A stretch of DNA of 40,130 nucleotides from IMG/VR virus record IMGVR_UViG_3300012001_000014, positions 703-40,832 of that record; one strand, given 5' to 3'. This stretch comes from a virus. The notes below the pieces were generated by a model. The model was not told the DNA's origin and searched no databases. It saw only the letters and a list, made by a program, of their open reading frames with translations. Positions 5,149-12,322 of this stretch are shown one piece after another; the first letter of the stretch is position 1; every line of letters starts with the position of its first letter. Both the position numbers and the translations under genes were made by a program.

Positions 5149-7208
5149 CTAAACTCTACCTTGACACGGAAACGTATTCTGAAACCCCCATCCGCAATGG
5201 GGGATATCGCTACACGGCTGACGCTGAGTGCATGATCGTTACCTACGCCTTTGACGATGGTCCCGTGCAAGTCTGGGATGCAACGCAGAACCCGCTTATA
5301 CCAAACGACTTGGATACTGCGCTGGATAACCTCGAAATAATTATCACCTGCCACAATTCGCAATTCGATAGAAACGTACTACGGCAAGCGCTTGGCTATG
5401 TCATACCGATTGAACGTTTTCGTTGCACGATGGTAAGGGCCATGCAGCATGGGCTACCTGGTAGCTTGGATAAGCTCTGCGATATTTTTAAGATCGGCGC
5501 TAATGCCAAGCACAAAGAGGGCCATGCCCTTATTCTTTTCTTCTGCAAGCCTAATAAGGGCGTAAGGAATACCCATGTCTCACACCCCGAAAAATGGCAA
5601 CAATTCATTGACTACGCTCGATCAGACATTACTTCGATGCGGGAACTTGATCGTATACTCCCAAAGTGGAATATCACTGGAAGTGAGTTGGCCTACTGGT
5701 ACGCTGACCAACGGTGTAATGATAGAGGAGTTGCTCTTGATGTCGGACTTGCAGAGGGAGCGCTTAGAGCGGTTGATAAGGCTCAGCGCACACTGAAGGA
5801 ACGTACGCAGGAGTTAACCAACTACGACGGCCTAGGCGAAGGCTTAGAGAGTACATCCAAACGGGATAAGATGCTGGTCTACATGCTTGAAGCGTATGGC
5901 GTTTCGCTACCTAATCTACAGATGGCGACTATTGAACGGCGCTTGGAAGACCCGGATTTACCGAGAGAGTTAAAAGAGCTATTGGCAATGCGCTTGCAGG
6001 TCAGCACCACTAGCACCAGTAAGTATAAAGCCATGCTCAAAGCCGTGAACGACGATGGCCGAGTACGTGGTTTAATCCAATTCTCGGGGGCTATCCGTAC
6101 GGGTCGCGATGCTGGTCGTACAGTTCAACCACAAAACTTCCCAGCGCGTAACCTAATGGACCAAGAGGATATTGACTTAGGTGTACGCTTGCTAAAACAA
6201 GACAGCGCCGATATGGTCTACGATAACATCATGCACTTGACGAGTTCATGCCTACGCTCAACGCTTATAGCTCCGGAAGGTAAAAAGCTGATCTCGGCTG
6301 ACTTGGCCAACATCGAGGGCCGCTATCTGGCTTGGGCCGCTGGCGAAGAGTGGAAGCTGCAAGCCTTCAGGGATTTTGATAATGGTACTGGCGAGGACAT
6401 CTACAAGCTGGCATACGCCAAGGGATTCAGGATAGATGCCACTGACGTTGACGGAGCACAACGGCAGATAGGTAAGGTTCAAGAATTGGCGCTAGGGTAC
6501 GCCGGAGGGGTGGGGGCATTCCTGACCTTCGCCGCGGGGTACAACCTAGACCTAGATGAGCTAGCAGAAGCGGCGTACGATACTTTGCCGTATGAAATTA
6601 AAAAAGAAGCGGAAGGATTTTACGAATGGACAGTGAAAAAAAGGCGTTCCACCTTCGGACTACCCAAAGAGGTCTTCGTCGTTTGCGAATCGTTCAAGCG
6701 CTTATGGCGGCAGGCCCATCCGATGGTGGTCGCGCTCTGGGCGGGGCTGGAACAGATAGTAGTAGAGGCTATATCCACCCCAAGCAAGTCTTTCTCCTAC
6801 GGCAGATTCAAAGCGCGACGGGATGGGCAATGGCTTAGAATCATAATGCCTTCGGGGCGTTCGCTTTGTTTCCCCTACCCAAGGGTAGATGACAAAGGCG
6901 CGATCAGTTTTATGGGCGTGCACATGTATACCCGTAAGTGGGAACGTCTTAAAACATTCGGGGGAAAACTTGCGGAAAATGTCACTCAGGCAGGAGCGAG
7001 AGACGTATTCAAGCATGGTTTACAATTAGCCGACGAGGGTGGGTACCCACTTGTATTTCCCGTCCACGATGAACAGGTCGTAGAGGTGCCGGATACCGAG
7101 GAATATTCGGTAGAAGAGCTATGCAGTTACATGTCCACGGTGCCAGATTGGGCAGAAGGATTGCCACTGGCCGCTGAAGGCTTCACTTCATACAGATATA
7201 GGAAATAA
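5145..7208 (+). CDS. DNA polymerase I-like (family A) with 3'-5' exonuclease
   Basis: The 687-residue protein is the replicative polymerase. The N-terminal proofreading domain shows exo I DTET (D7, E9), exo II HNSQFDRNVL (about 70-79) and exo III YARSDITSM (about 160). The polymerase domain carries motif A SADLANIEGR (about 384-393), motif B near QIGKVQELALGYAGG (about 445-460) and motif C VHDEQV (about 639-644). Its length suits phage family A enzymes lacking a 5' nuclease domain. The ATG overlaps the previous stop (ATGA). All catalytic carboxylates are present, so it looks functional. Confidence 0.95.
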   Translation: MTKLYLDTETYSETPIRNGGYRYTADAECMIVTYAFDDGPVQVWDATQNPLIPNDLDTALDNLEIIITCHNSQFDRNVLRQALGYVIPIERFRCTMVRAMQHGLPGSLDKLCDIFKIGANAKHKEGHALILFFCKPNKGVRNTHVSHPEKWQQFIDYARSDITSMRELDRILPKWNITGSELAYWYADQRCNDRGVALDVGLAEGALRAVDKAQRTLKERTQELTNYDGLGEGLESTSKRDKMLVYMLEAYGVSLPNLQMATIERRLEDPDLPRELKELLAMRLQVSTTSTSKYKAMLKAVNDDGRVRGLIQFSGAIRTGRDAGRTVQPQNFPARNLMDQEDIDLGVRLLKQDSADMVYDNIMHLTSSCLRSTLIAPEGKKLISADLANIEGRYLAWAAGEEWKLQAFRDFDNGTGEDIYKLAYAKGFRIDATDVDGAQRQIGKVQELALGYAGGVGAFLTFAAGYNLDLDELAEAAYDTLPYEIKKEAEGFYEWTVKKRRSTFGLPKEVFVVCESFKRLWRQAHPMVVALWAGLEQIVVEAISTPSKSFSYGRFKARRDGQWLRIIMPSGRSLCFPYPRVDDKGAISFMGVHMYTRKWERLKTFGGKLAENVTQAGARDVFKHGLQLADEGGYPLVFPVHDEQVVEVPDTEEYSVEELCSYMSTVPDWAEGLPLAAEGFTSYRYRK

Positions 7209-7210
7209 TT

Positions 7211-7426
7211 ATGAGCTACTTTGACGATAATGAAGACAGAATAATCTACGGTAGAAAGCAAAACCAACGCAATTTGCAGGTAACATGTGAACGTTGCGGA
7301 GCTACCGATCTTGAGTGGCAAGAGGTATATACCGCTGACGGTGTTACCAAGTACAGATTAGTAGAGCATAAAAAAGCCCACGTTTGCAAAATGCAGGATG
7401 ACGAATTCGAGGACCGTAGTAAATGA
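7211..7426 (+). CDS. Small zinc-finger-like protein, 71 aa
   Basis: It starts 2 bases after the polymerase stop. The 71 residues contain CERC (about 26-29) and a later HVC (about 57-59), a partial zinc-ribbon layout with a possible His ligand, on a charged background. The function is unknown; nucleic-acid binding is possible. It overlaps the next gene by ATGATG at its end, indicating one operon with the polymerase. Confidence 0.55.
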   Translation: MSYFDDNEDRIIYGRKQNQRNLQVTCERCGATDLEWQEVYTADGVTKYRLVEHKKAHVCKMQDDEFEDRSK

Positions 7427-7623
7427 TGCTGGCCGACCTGCCCGTAGAGCATCCCCTCAGGAATACCGCCCTAGTCGAGATAGGCGCACGGTACAAGCAC
7501 CATAGCGCAAAACTTTGGAGTGAGGTGAAGCCTAGTTTCGGGATAGCCGATAAGACTTTTAACATGCTCGGCCCGGCATGGACTCAGTATGACGATTGGC
7601 AAGCAAACAAAACCGGGGTTTAG
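7423..7623 (+). CDS. Hypothetical protein, 66 aa
   Basis: The start is ATG 7423 (or the adjacent ATG 7426), overlapping the previous stop. The 66-residue soluble protein contains a central stretch ARYKHHSAKLWSEVKPSF and no cysteines. No family is recognised. It is packed between the polymerase and the VRR-NUC nuclease genes, so it is probably a middle gene. Confidence 0.5.
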   Translation: MMLADLPVEHPLRNTALVEIGARYKHHSAKLWSEVKPSFGIADKTFNMLGPAWTQYDDWQANKTGV

Positions 7624-7626
7624 CGA

Positions 7627-7779
7627 ATGATAACCTACCTGACTGTAATCCGATATCACGACGGTACATCGTCGTGCTGCAAAGCACAGGGTGCCGATAG
7701 CATAGCGTCTGCTCGTCAGACGATATTTGCAAAAGTACCAGAAGCAAAGATCGGGCTTGTTTTAGTTGAATCTTTATGA
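7627..7779 (+). CDS. Hypothetical protein, 50 aa
   Basis: A short frame from ATG 7627 to TGA 7777-7779 fills the space between two genes. It codes for 50 residues with an amphipathic, beta-then-helix look (MITYLTVIRYHDG, then ASARQTIFAKVPEAK). No family is recognised. The tight fit (3 bases after the previous stop, ribosome site of the next gene just after its own stop) supports it as real. Confidence 0.5.
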   Translation: MITYLTVIRYHDGTSSCCKAQGADSIASARQTIFAKVPEAKIGLVLVESL

Positions 7780-7790
7780 CAGGAGCTACC

Positions 7791-8069
7791 ATGAAAGAAT
7801 ACCATATTGAACAGTACCTCGTTAAAATGATTAAGCATCACAAAGGCGAGATTCGTAAGGTGCAATGGATAGGCAGAGCGCATGCAATGGACAGGTTCGT
7901 AGCGCTTAATGGTGTCTGGCTGGTGGAATTAAAAAGGCCTAAGGGGGTAGAGCGCCCCGGCCAGATACGGGAACGTATCCGTTTGACCAAGCATGGCGTA
8001 CGTTGCCGTGTGATTAATAGCTTAGAAGGTGTTGATGAATTCATAGCTGAAGTTTTAACGTGCGCCTAG
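7791..8069 (+). CDS. Stand-alone VRR-NUC nuclease
   Basis: ATG 7791 is chosen because AGGAG lies 5 bases upstream; an in-frame ATG at 7776 would add five residues. The 92-residue protein has the VRR-NUC form of the PD-(D/E)XK fold: helix, then D34 in HAMDRF, then the core E46-x-K48 in VWLVELKRP, then Q58 in RPGQIRER. In phages such single-domain enzymes cut branched or structured DNA. They are often encoded beside an SNF2 helicase, as here, suggesting joint action in recombination or resolution of replication intermediates (inference). Confidence 0.85.
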   Translation: MKEYHIEQYLVKMIKHHKGEIRKVQWIGRAHAMDRFVALNGVWLVELKRPKGVERPGQIRERIRLTKHGVRCRVINSLEGVDEFIAEVLTCA

Positions 8070-8248
8070 CTGACATAGTTCAGCAAATACTACAAGAGCC
8101 TGAACTACAAGGCGGCACGGTGCTGAGTCCTATCTGCCCTATGTGTAAAGTCTTACCTAGGGCGCGTAATAAAAAATCTGGTTGTCTCGCTTCATATTGC
8201 GACGCTTGCCGAAGAATAAAGAACAGAGCGTACCCAAGGAACCGATAA
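8060..8248 (+). CDS. Small four-cysteine zinc protein, 62 aa
   Basis: The start is GTG 8060, overlapping the end of the nuclease gene by 10 bases. CPMC (about 26-29) and YCDAC (about 46-50) give two CxxC pairs spaced like a zinc knuckle, followed by a basic tail (RRIKNRAYPRNR). This suggests nucleic-acid binding; no family is recognised. The stop TAA shares its last A with the ATG of the helicase gene, so the two are coupled. Confidence 0.6.
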   Translation: MRLADIVQQILQEPELQGGTVLSPICPMCKVLPRARNKKSGCLASYCDACRRIKNRAYPRNR

Positions 8249-9654
8249 TGCTAGACAGACGTAAATTCAGGGGCTACCAAACCCAAATAGTTAACTACAT
8301 CATCCGACACAAGCGCTGTAGCGTTTTCTGTTTCATGGGCGCAGGAAAAACGGTATCAACCCTAACCGCCTTAGAGGATTTAAACTTACTCGAAGACGTT
8401 TTCCCCGCGTTAGTCCTAGCACCCTTGCGCGTTGCTAAAAGCACATGGCCTCAAGAAGTACGCGATTGGCCCCACTTAAAGCACTTGCGAGTCAGTCCTA
8501 TTGTCGGTAATGCCGCCAACCGCATAGGAGCTTGTAATACCAAGGCCGATATTTATACCTGTAATTATGATAACCTCGTCTGGTTGGTGGAATACTACGG
8601 CGAGCGCTGGCCTTTCGTTACCGTGGTAGCCGACGAGTCTACGCGGTTAAAGAACTTCAGGACTAGGCAGGGGGGTGTTCGTACTAAAGCTTTGGCTACC
8701 GTAGCTTTCTCAAAAATAAAGCGCTTTATTAACCTAACTGGAACGCCCGCGCCGAATGGTTTAATCGACTTATGGGGGCAGAATTATTTTATAGATGGGG
8801 GCCAACGCCTCGGTAGGACTTTTACGTCTTTTACTAGCCGATGGTTTCAGCGTGCTTTCAACGGCTTTGGGTCAGAACCCTTGGAGCATGCTCAGAAACA
8901 AATTGAAGACGTCCTGCATGACGTATGCCTGACCATTGACGCAAAGGACTGGTTCGATCTCAAAGAGCCTATCGTTTCTAACCGCTACGTAGACTTGCCG
9001 ATACGCGCTCGTCAGCTATACAAGGACATGGAAGACGAAATGTTCATGGAAGTTGAAGGCCACGAGATCGAAGTCTTCAACGCAGCCGCCAGAACCCAAA
9101 AGCTTTTGCAAGTTGCTTCTGGCGCAGTCTACGTGGACCCGCTTACCGAAAGCGATTTAGACCGCAAACACAGCAAGGAATGGAAAGTAGTGCATGACCT
9201 GAAGATGGAAGAGCTTGAGTCTATCATAGAAGAATCGGCGGGGATGCCCGTGCTGGTGGCCTACCATTTTAAATCCGATTTGGCTAGGCTACTTAAGCAT
9301 TTTAAAACCGCCAGACAGCTAGACGCTAGTTCGGCTACCATTGACGCTTGGAATAAGGGTAAGATACCAATCCTATTGGCCCATCCAGCGTCGGCCGGAC
9401 ATGGGCTTAACTTGCAACATGGTGGGAATATCATCGTGTTCTTCTCACATGACTGGTCATTAGAAAACAGGCTTCAGATACTAGAACGAATTGGCCCGGT
9501 AAGACAGCTTCAGTCTGGGTATGACAGGCCCGTATTCGTTTATAATATAATTGCACGCGATACCGCCGATGAAATGGTTATCGCGCGGGTGGAAGGTAAG
9601 CAGAGTATACAAGATATTTTCTTAAACGCAATGAAAGTTAGAGGGTTACTATAA
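8248..9654 (+). CDS. SNF2-type DEAD/DEAH-like helicase
   Basis: ATG 8248 overlaps the previous stop (TAATG) and has AAGGA upstream, so the longer open frame from 8182 is not used. The 468-residue protein has Walker A MGAGKT (K34), motif II DEST (129-132), motif III LTGTPAPN (163-170), motif V around AHPASAGHGLNLQ (about 380) and a motif VI of the form QILERIGPVRQ rather than the usual RxxRxGQ. This matches the phage SNF2 subfamily that moves on DNA using ATP. With the polymerase, VRR-NUC and SSB genes it forms the replication/recombination set. Confidence 0.9.
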   Translation: MLDRRKFRGYQTQIVNYIIRHKRCSVFCFMGAGKTVSTLTALEDLNLLEDVFPALVLAPLRVAKSTWPQEVRDWPHLKHLRVSPIVGNAANRIGACNTKADIYTCNYDNLVWLVEYYGERWPFVTVVADESTRLKNFRTRQGGVRTKALATVAFSKIKRFINLTGTPAPNGLIDLWGQNYFIDGGQRLGRTFTSFTSRWFQRAFNGFGSEPLEHAQKQIEDVLHDVCLTIDAKDWFDLKEPIVSNRYVDLPIRARQLYKDMEDEMFMEVEGHEIEVFNAAARTQKLLQVASGAVYVDPLTESDLDRKHSKEWKVVHDLKMEELESIIEESAGMPVLVAYHFKSDLARLLKHFKTARQLDASSATIDAWNKGKIPILLAHPASAGHGLNLQHGGNIIVFFSHDWSLENRLQILERIGPVRQLQSGYDRPVFVYNIIARDTADEMVIARVEGKQSIQDIFLNAMKVRGLL

Positions 9655-9845
9655 TGGCCGATGAATGCGATAACGCAAACGACGATTTAGAAAAGGCCTA
9701 TGATCGTGCCGCTAGGTACGTCAGAGAGCAGGTAAGGGATATGCCGATAGGCGAGGCAGGTGAATGCATACGCTGCGGTGAGGAAAGCCCTAGGCTGGTT
9801 AACGATGTATGCGCACGGTGTAGAGATAAATTTAAATTGCGTTAA
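9654..9845 (+). CDS. TraR/DksA-like zinc finger protein
   Basis: The ATG shares a base with the helicase stop (TAATG). The 63 residues begin MADECDNANDDLEKA and carry ECIRCGEESPRLVNDVCARC, giving ligands C38, C41, C53 and C56. The layout resembles the short TraR branch of DksA-type proteins, which bind the secondary channel of host RNA polymerase and change promoter choice. The N-terminal helix is short, as in TraR. It is the last gene before the promoter at 9852. A plain zinc ribbon remains the alternative. Confidence 0.65.
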   Translation: MADECDNANDDLEKAYDRAARYVREQVRDMPIGEAGECIRCGEESPRLVNDVCARCRDKFKLR

Positions 9846-9851
9846 AAGTAG

Positions 9852-9880
9852 TTGACATACGTTGTAGCACCTGCTATTGT
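9852..9880 (+). promoter_or_regulatory. Sigma70-like promoter with extended -10
   Basis: TTGACA (9852-9857), a 17-base spacer and TATTGT (9875-9880) preceded by TGC make a strong host-type promoter. It begins 7 bases after the TraR-like stop codon and 32 bases before ATG 9912, and probably drives the run of small genes to 11934. Confidence 0.75.
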
Positions 9881-9911
9881 CTAATCGTAAATTGAATCCA
9901 GGAGAAACAAA

Positions 9912-10220
9912 ATGGATAAATTCCGGATAGGTCAAAAGGTACGGATTATTAACAGTACTAGTTTTCCCCAAGTAATTGGGGAGGTAGTCGTTATTACCGC
10001 TGCTGCACAATGGTTCCATAATAAACGCTGTAGTTGGTATGGCTATGAGGTAGATTTACCCAAGGTGTGGCATCCTACCGAGGGCAGATACTTTGACTTC
10101 AGACCTAAAGAAAAATACCTTGAGCCAGTTTACGACGGCGATGAAAAGGGCTCTTGGGATGCACTGGCCGGTATCTGGTCGCCGCTTGTTATAGTTACGA
10201 AGGAGAAACAAAGTGGTTAA
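9912..10220 (+). CDS. Hypothetical protein with SH3-like N-terminus, 102 aa
   Basis: ATG 9912 has a CAGGAGA ribosome site and is the first gene after the 9852 promoter. The first 35 residues (FRIGQKVRI...QVIGEVVVITAA) have the alternating pattern of a small beta-barrel of SH3/KOW type. The remainder is rich in W, Y and charged residues. Function is unknown; it may bind nucleic acid or host protein. It overlaps the following GTG start by 8 bases. Confidence 0.55.
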   Translation: MDKFRIGQKVRIINSTSFPQVIGEVVVITAAAQWFHNKRCSWYGYEVDLPKVWHPTEGRYFDFRPKEKYLEPVYDGDEKGSWDALAGIWSPLVIVTKEKQSG

Positions 10221-10395
10221 AAACTACGGCGATCATCACGGCATCACCCGATCCGATAAACTACTTGCCCGATACAAAGACGAGCAACGCGCCATGAAGT
10301 GGTACAAGGGTGATTGGTTTATCGTCACTATAACAGGGCTATCGTTAGCCTTTACCGCTATTGGCCTAGTGGCCCTAATCGTTTACCTACCATAG
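10213..10395 (+). CDS. Small single-pass membrane protein, 60 aa
   Basis: GTG 10213 is preceded by AGGAGA. The first 35 residues are charged and the last 25 form one hydrophobic segment (FIVTITGLSLAFTAIGLVAL), giving a C-terminal anchor. Together with the next gene, also C-terminally anchored, it forms a pair of small membrane proteins in the early/middle arm. Possible roles include superinfection effects or membrane attachment of replication, but none is shown. Confidence 0.55.
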   Translation: MVKNYGDHHGITRSDKLLARYKDEQRAMKWYKGDWFIVTITGLSLAFTAIGLVALIVYLP

Positions 10396-10405
10396 GATAA
10401 TTAAG

Positions 10406-10633
10406 ATGTTTAAATCATACACCGAGCGCTGTAGGGCGTATTACCGTAACAAGCCTCTTACTCAAACTGAGCTTGAGATCATGCTGTACCAAGCAAAACG
10501 AAAAATACTCAGGGGTACTAAAGGTGTAAGAGAGGATAAAGTCGTATGCATTTTCATTGGCCTTATCGCCATTTTATTCATAGCTACCGTTTTAGTGTCT
10601 ATATTTGGTAGAGGGGTCGTAGTTGTCGTCTAA
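10406..10633 (+). CDS. Small membrane protein, 75 aa
   Basis: ATG 10406 follows a weak GGATAA ribosome site. The N-terminal 45 residues are basic and helical; residues about 47-68 (VVCIFIGLIAILFIATVLVS) form a membrane segment, followed by a short tail ending in five valines. Basic N-terminus and C-terminal anchor suggest N-in topology. No family is recognised. The layout repeats that of the gene before it. Confidence 0.55.
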   Translation: MFKSYTERCRAYYRNKPLTQTELEIMLYQAKRKILRGTKGVREDKVVCIFIGLIAILFIATVLVSIFGRGVVVVV

Positions 10634-10781
10634 TTTACGGGCTTTAGTAGCCCATGCCGCTGTGCATCGCCACGCACGTTTTACAAGTAAAGCCATCCCA
10701 GAGGCTACGATCTGGGGCGTTCTAACACATCCCGATTACCATTGGGAAATAAAGGAGCTTCAAGATGAAACCACAGACTAA
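10623..10781 (+). CDS. Probable overlapping small gene with TTG start, 52 aa
   Basis: An open frame starts at TTG 10623, right after an in-frame TAG, and runs to TAA 10779-10781. It overlaps the previous gene by 11 bases and the next by 17. It fills an otherwise empty 131-base gap with a plausible protein (SSNLRALVAHAAVHRHARFT, later ATIWGVLTHPDYHWEIKELQ). Codon use resembles that of its neighbours. No family is recognised and the start codon is weak, so confidence is moderate. Confidence 0.45.
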   Translation: MSSNLRALVAHAAVHRHARFTSKAIPEATIWGVLTHPDYHWEIKELQDETTD

Positions 10782-11175
10782 AGGTATTGCTTTGCTTTTT
10801 TTACTAGCGCCATTGTTCGCCCATGCTGGTGTTACCCAGCTACGAGCGCCTAATGATACAGAAGGGCATATTGTCCTTACCTCAGAGGCGTGCAAGCTGC
10901 CAGAGGCTAGTAAAATAGCTAGCCTATACGTTCATGAGGGGGAGTCATTACAACGCGCTTACAGCGTCGCCTACGAAGGCACTAAAGACGAGCAACGTTT
11001 TGAAGCATGCTATGCTGTTGGTGCGCTCGGCCCTGATAATGTACCAGAAGCGGGCGCCGAAACTATCGGCGTCATTATACGCATTGTTAACATATTCGTG
11101 GTTGACGCTGGTGTGGTGCATATATTCGCGCATCAACTTAACGAATTCCAACCCTACGCGGATAGTACATTGTGA
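10765..11175 (+). CDS. Secreted/periplasmic protein, 136 aa
   Basis: ATG 10765 has an AAAGGAG ribosome site. The N-terminus is a textbook signal peptide: basic start, a hydrophobic core (IALLFLLAPLFAHA) and probable cleavage after AHA at about residue 21. The mature part has two cysteines (about 43 and 82) that could form a disulfide, and a hydrophobic beta-like stretch near residues 100-122. A secreted protein in an early arm suggests periplasmic action, for example in superinfection exclusion, but this is inference. The stop overlaps the next start by 4 bases. Confidence 0.6.
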   Translation: MKPQTKGIALLFLLAPLFAHAGVTQLRAPNDTEGHIVLTSEACKLPEASKIASLYVHEGESLQRAYSVAYEGTKDEQRFEACYAVGALGPDNVPEAGAETIGVIIRIVNIFVVDAGVVHIFAHQLNEFQPYADSTL

Positions 11176-11384
11176 AAACCTTTAAGGATTGGCTAGAAGA
11201 GTCGGGTCTTTTATATGCGCCGTTCTATACCCTCGGCGATTTCAAAAGGTGTTTTGAGGCTGGGGTCGAAGCCGGTGCTGGGTCTATTGGAAAAGTTGGG
11301 GGGTCATTATCAACACTACAATCGGCGGCGCAGAAAGAACAGTTCAAATTGGATAGGACAGCTTTTCAGGGCGATTGCGAATAA
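11172..11384 (+). CDS. Hypothetical protein, 70 aa
   Basis: The start is GTG 11172, overlapping the previous stop as GTGA. The first 40 residues (FKDWLEESGLLYAPFYTLGDFKRCFEAGVEAG) are helix-forming, the rest flexible. No family is recognised. Its TAA shares a base with the ATG at 11384. Confidence 0.5.
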   Translation: MKTFKDWLEESGLLYAPFYTLGDFKRCFEAGVEAGAGSIGKVGGSLSTLQSAAQKEQFKLDRTAFQGDCE

Positions 11385-11572
11385 TGGCTGAACCTATCCG
11401 AGAGGTAGAGCGCTGGCAATGGCATTCAGTTATGCACTGCGTTGTAGAGATAATACGCACAGGGCACTACATGAATACCGTCGTAGTAAAACTACCAGAC
11501 GATTCCGAAGTAGAGACCGATTTGGTTTTACTATTCAGAAGGGGATTGAAAAATGAAAACGTTCACACTTGA
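11384..11572 (+). CDS. Hypothetical protein, 62 aa
   Basis: ATG 11384 is chosen because it overlaps the preceding TAA (TAATG); an upstream in-frame TTG would add three residues. The protein has an aromatic N-terminus (ERWQWHSVMHC) and a beta-like middle (MNTVVVKLPDDSEVETDLVLLF). No family is recognised. It overlaps the next gene by 20 bases. Confidence 0.5.
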   Translation: MAEPIREVERWQWHSVMHCVVEIIRTGHYMNTVVVKLPDDSEVETDLVLLFRRGLKNENVHT

Positions 11573-11756
11573 AACGCCTAATGCTCACGGCATCACGCAC
11601 GCCAATCGGATACGGGTCAATGGTATCAAGGTATGGATGGTAAGCATCCCAGACGATACGCACATAGTCGTACGCGCATGGCACTGGTACGACTGGATTT
11701 CATATGGTGGCTACAGGATTTGCTACTTGGTTAAATGCTTTTTAGGGGTGAATTAA
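11553..11756 (+). CDS. Hypothetical protein, 67 aa
   Basis: ATG 11553 lies inside the end of the previous gene, with GGGGA upstream. The 67-residue product is rich in H, W and Y, with a hydrophobic C-terminus (YRICYLVKCFLGVN) that is too short and polar to be a clear membrane anchor. No family is recognised. Confidence 0.45.
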   Translation: MKTFTLETPNAHGITHANRIRVNGIKVWMVSIPDDTHIVVRAWHWYDWISYGGYRICYLVKCFLGVN

Positions 11757-11757
11757 A

Positions 11758-11934
11758 ATGAGAGCTAAACCGCATGCATTTAGGTTCAACGCTAATGGCA
11801 AGCCGCTATTTGCGGCTACTACGACTAGGCATAAAAAAGAGAACAAGCGCTTTCCAGCCGCGATAGCTAATACTTGGACTACTGAGGGGTATGTGGCGGC
11901 TTACTTCGCACTTCAATCGGTAACGTTTAAGTAG
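11758..11934 (+). CDS. Hypothetical protein, 58 aa; last gene of the plus-strand arm
   Basis: The open frame runs from ATG 11758 (one base after the previous stop) to TAG 11932-11934. The basic 58-residue protein (PHAFRFNANGKPLF, then TTTRHKKENKRFP, then WTTEGYVAAYFALQ) has no recognised family. Its final 8 bases overlap the 3' end of the convergent DUF1353 gene, and no hairpin terminator separates the two arms. Confidence 0.5.
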   Translation: MRAKPHAFRFNANGKPLFAATTTRHKKENKRFPAAIANTWTTEGYVAAYFALQSVTFK

Positions 11935-12322
11935 TACCGTAGTGGCTAGCACCACCAACACGTACGCCGGCGTAGAACATATTAGCTTTTACTCTACTAA
12001 CCCCAGTCACTTCTAAGGCTTCGCGTAATACGCTATCGGCCATACTACGCGGTAGTACCCCCGTAGAGTACAGGTAATCGTGTATTACCCCCGGCTCTTG
12101 ACCCATATCACCTAACGCCAAGAACATAAAAGGTAAACGTGGTACTGAAGCTAGATCAGTAACGAAGCCAGCGGGTGCCGTAATGGTACCCTTAGCTACG
12201 TCGGATAGGTATGAGAAGTCGTGGAGTAACTGGTATAGCTGACGCCCATCACGGTTGCACAACGGGAAGCCCTTGACATCCCACATCAGCCGCATATCTA
12301 GCTGGCAGAGGAATTTGCTCAT
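11927..12322 (-). CDS. DUF1353 family protein
   Basis: The 131-residue product has the DUF1353 signature: FVTDLASVPR (about residues 54-63), the HDYLY stretch (about 81-85), and an R..AD..L..AL...GV...A..FY..VR.GG ending. The family is widespread in tailed phages near lysis and tail genes; its activity is not established, though the conserved D, H and Y residues suggest a catalytic or metal site. It is the last late gene. The start overlaps the lipoprotein stop by ATGA. Confidence 0.85.
   Translation of the reverse strand: MSKFLCQLDMRLMWDVKGFPLCNRDGRQLYQLLHDFSYLSDVAKGTITAPAGFVTDLASVPRLPFMFLALGDMGQEPGVIHDYLYSTGVLPRSMADSVLREALEVTGVSRVKANMFYAGVRVGGASHYGTT

Noticed and set aside
8182-8247. Extended N-terminus of the SNF2 helicase
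   Set aside because: It overlaps the four-cysteine gene entirely in another frame; ATG 8248 forms a TAATG junction with a ribosome site.
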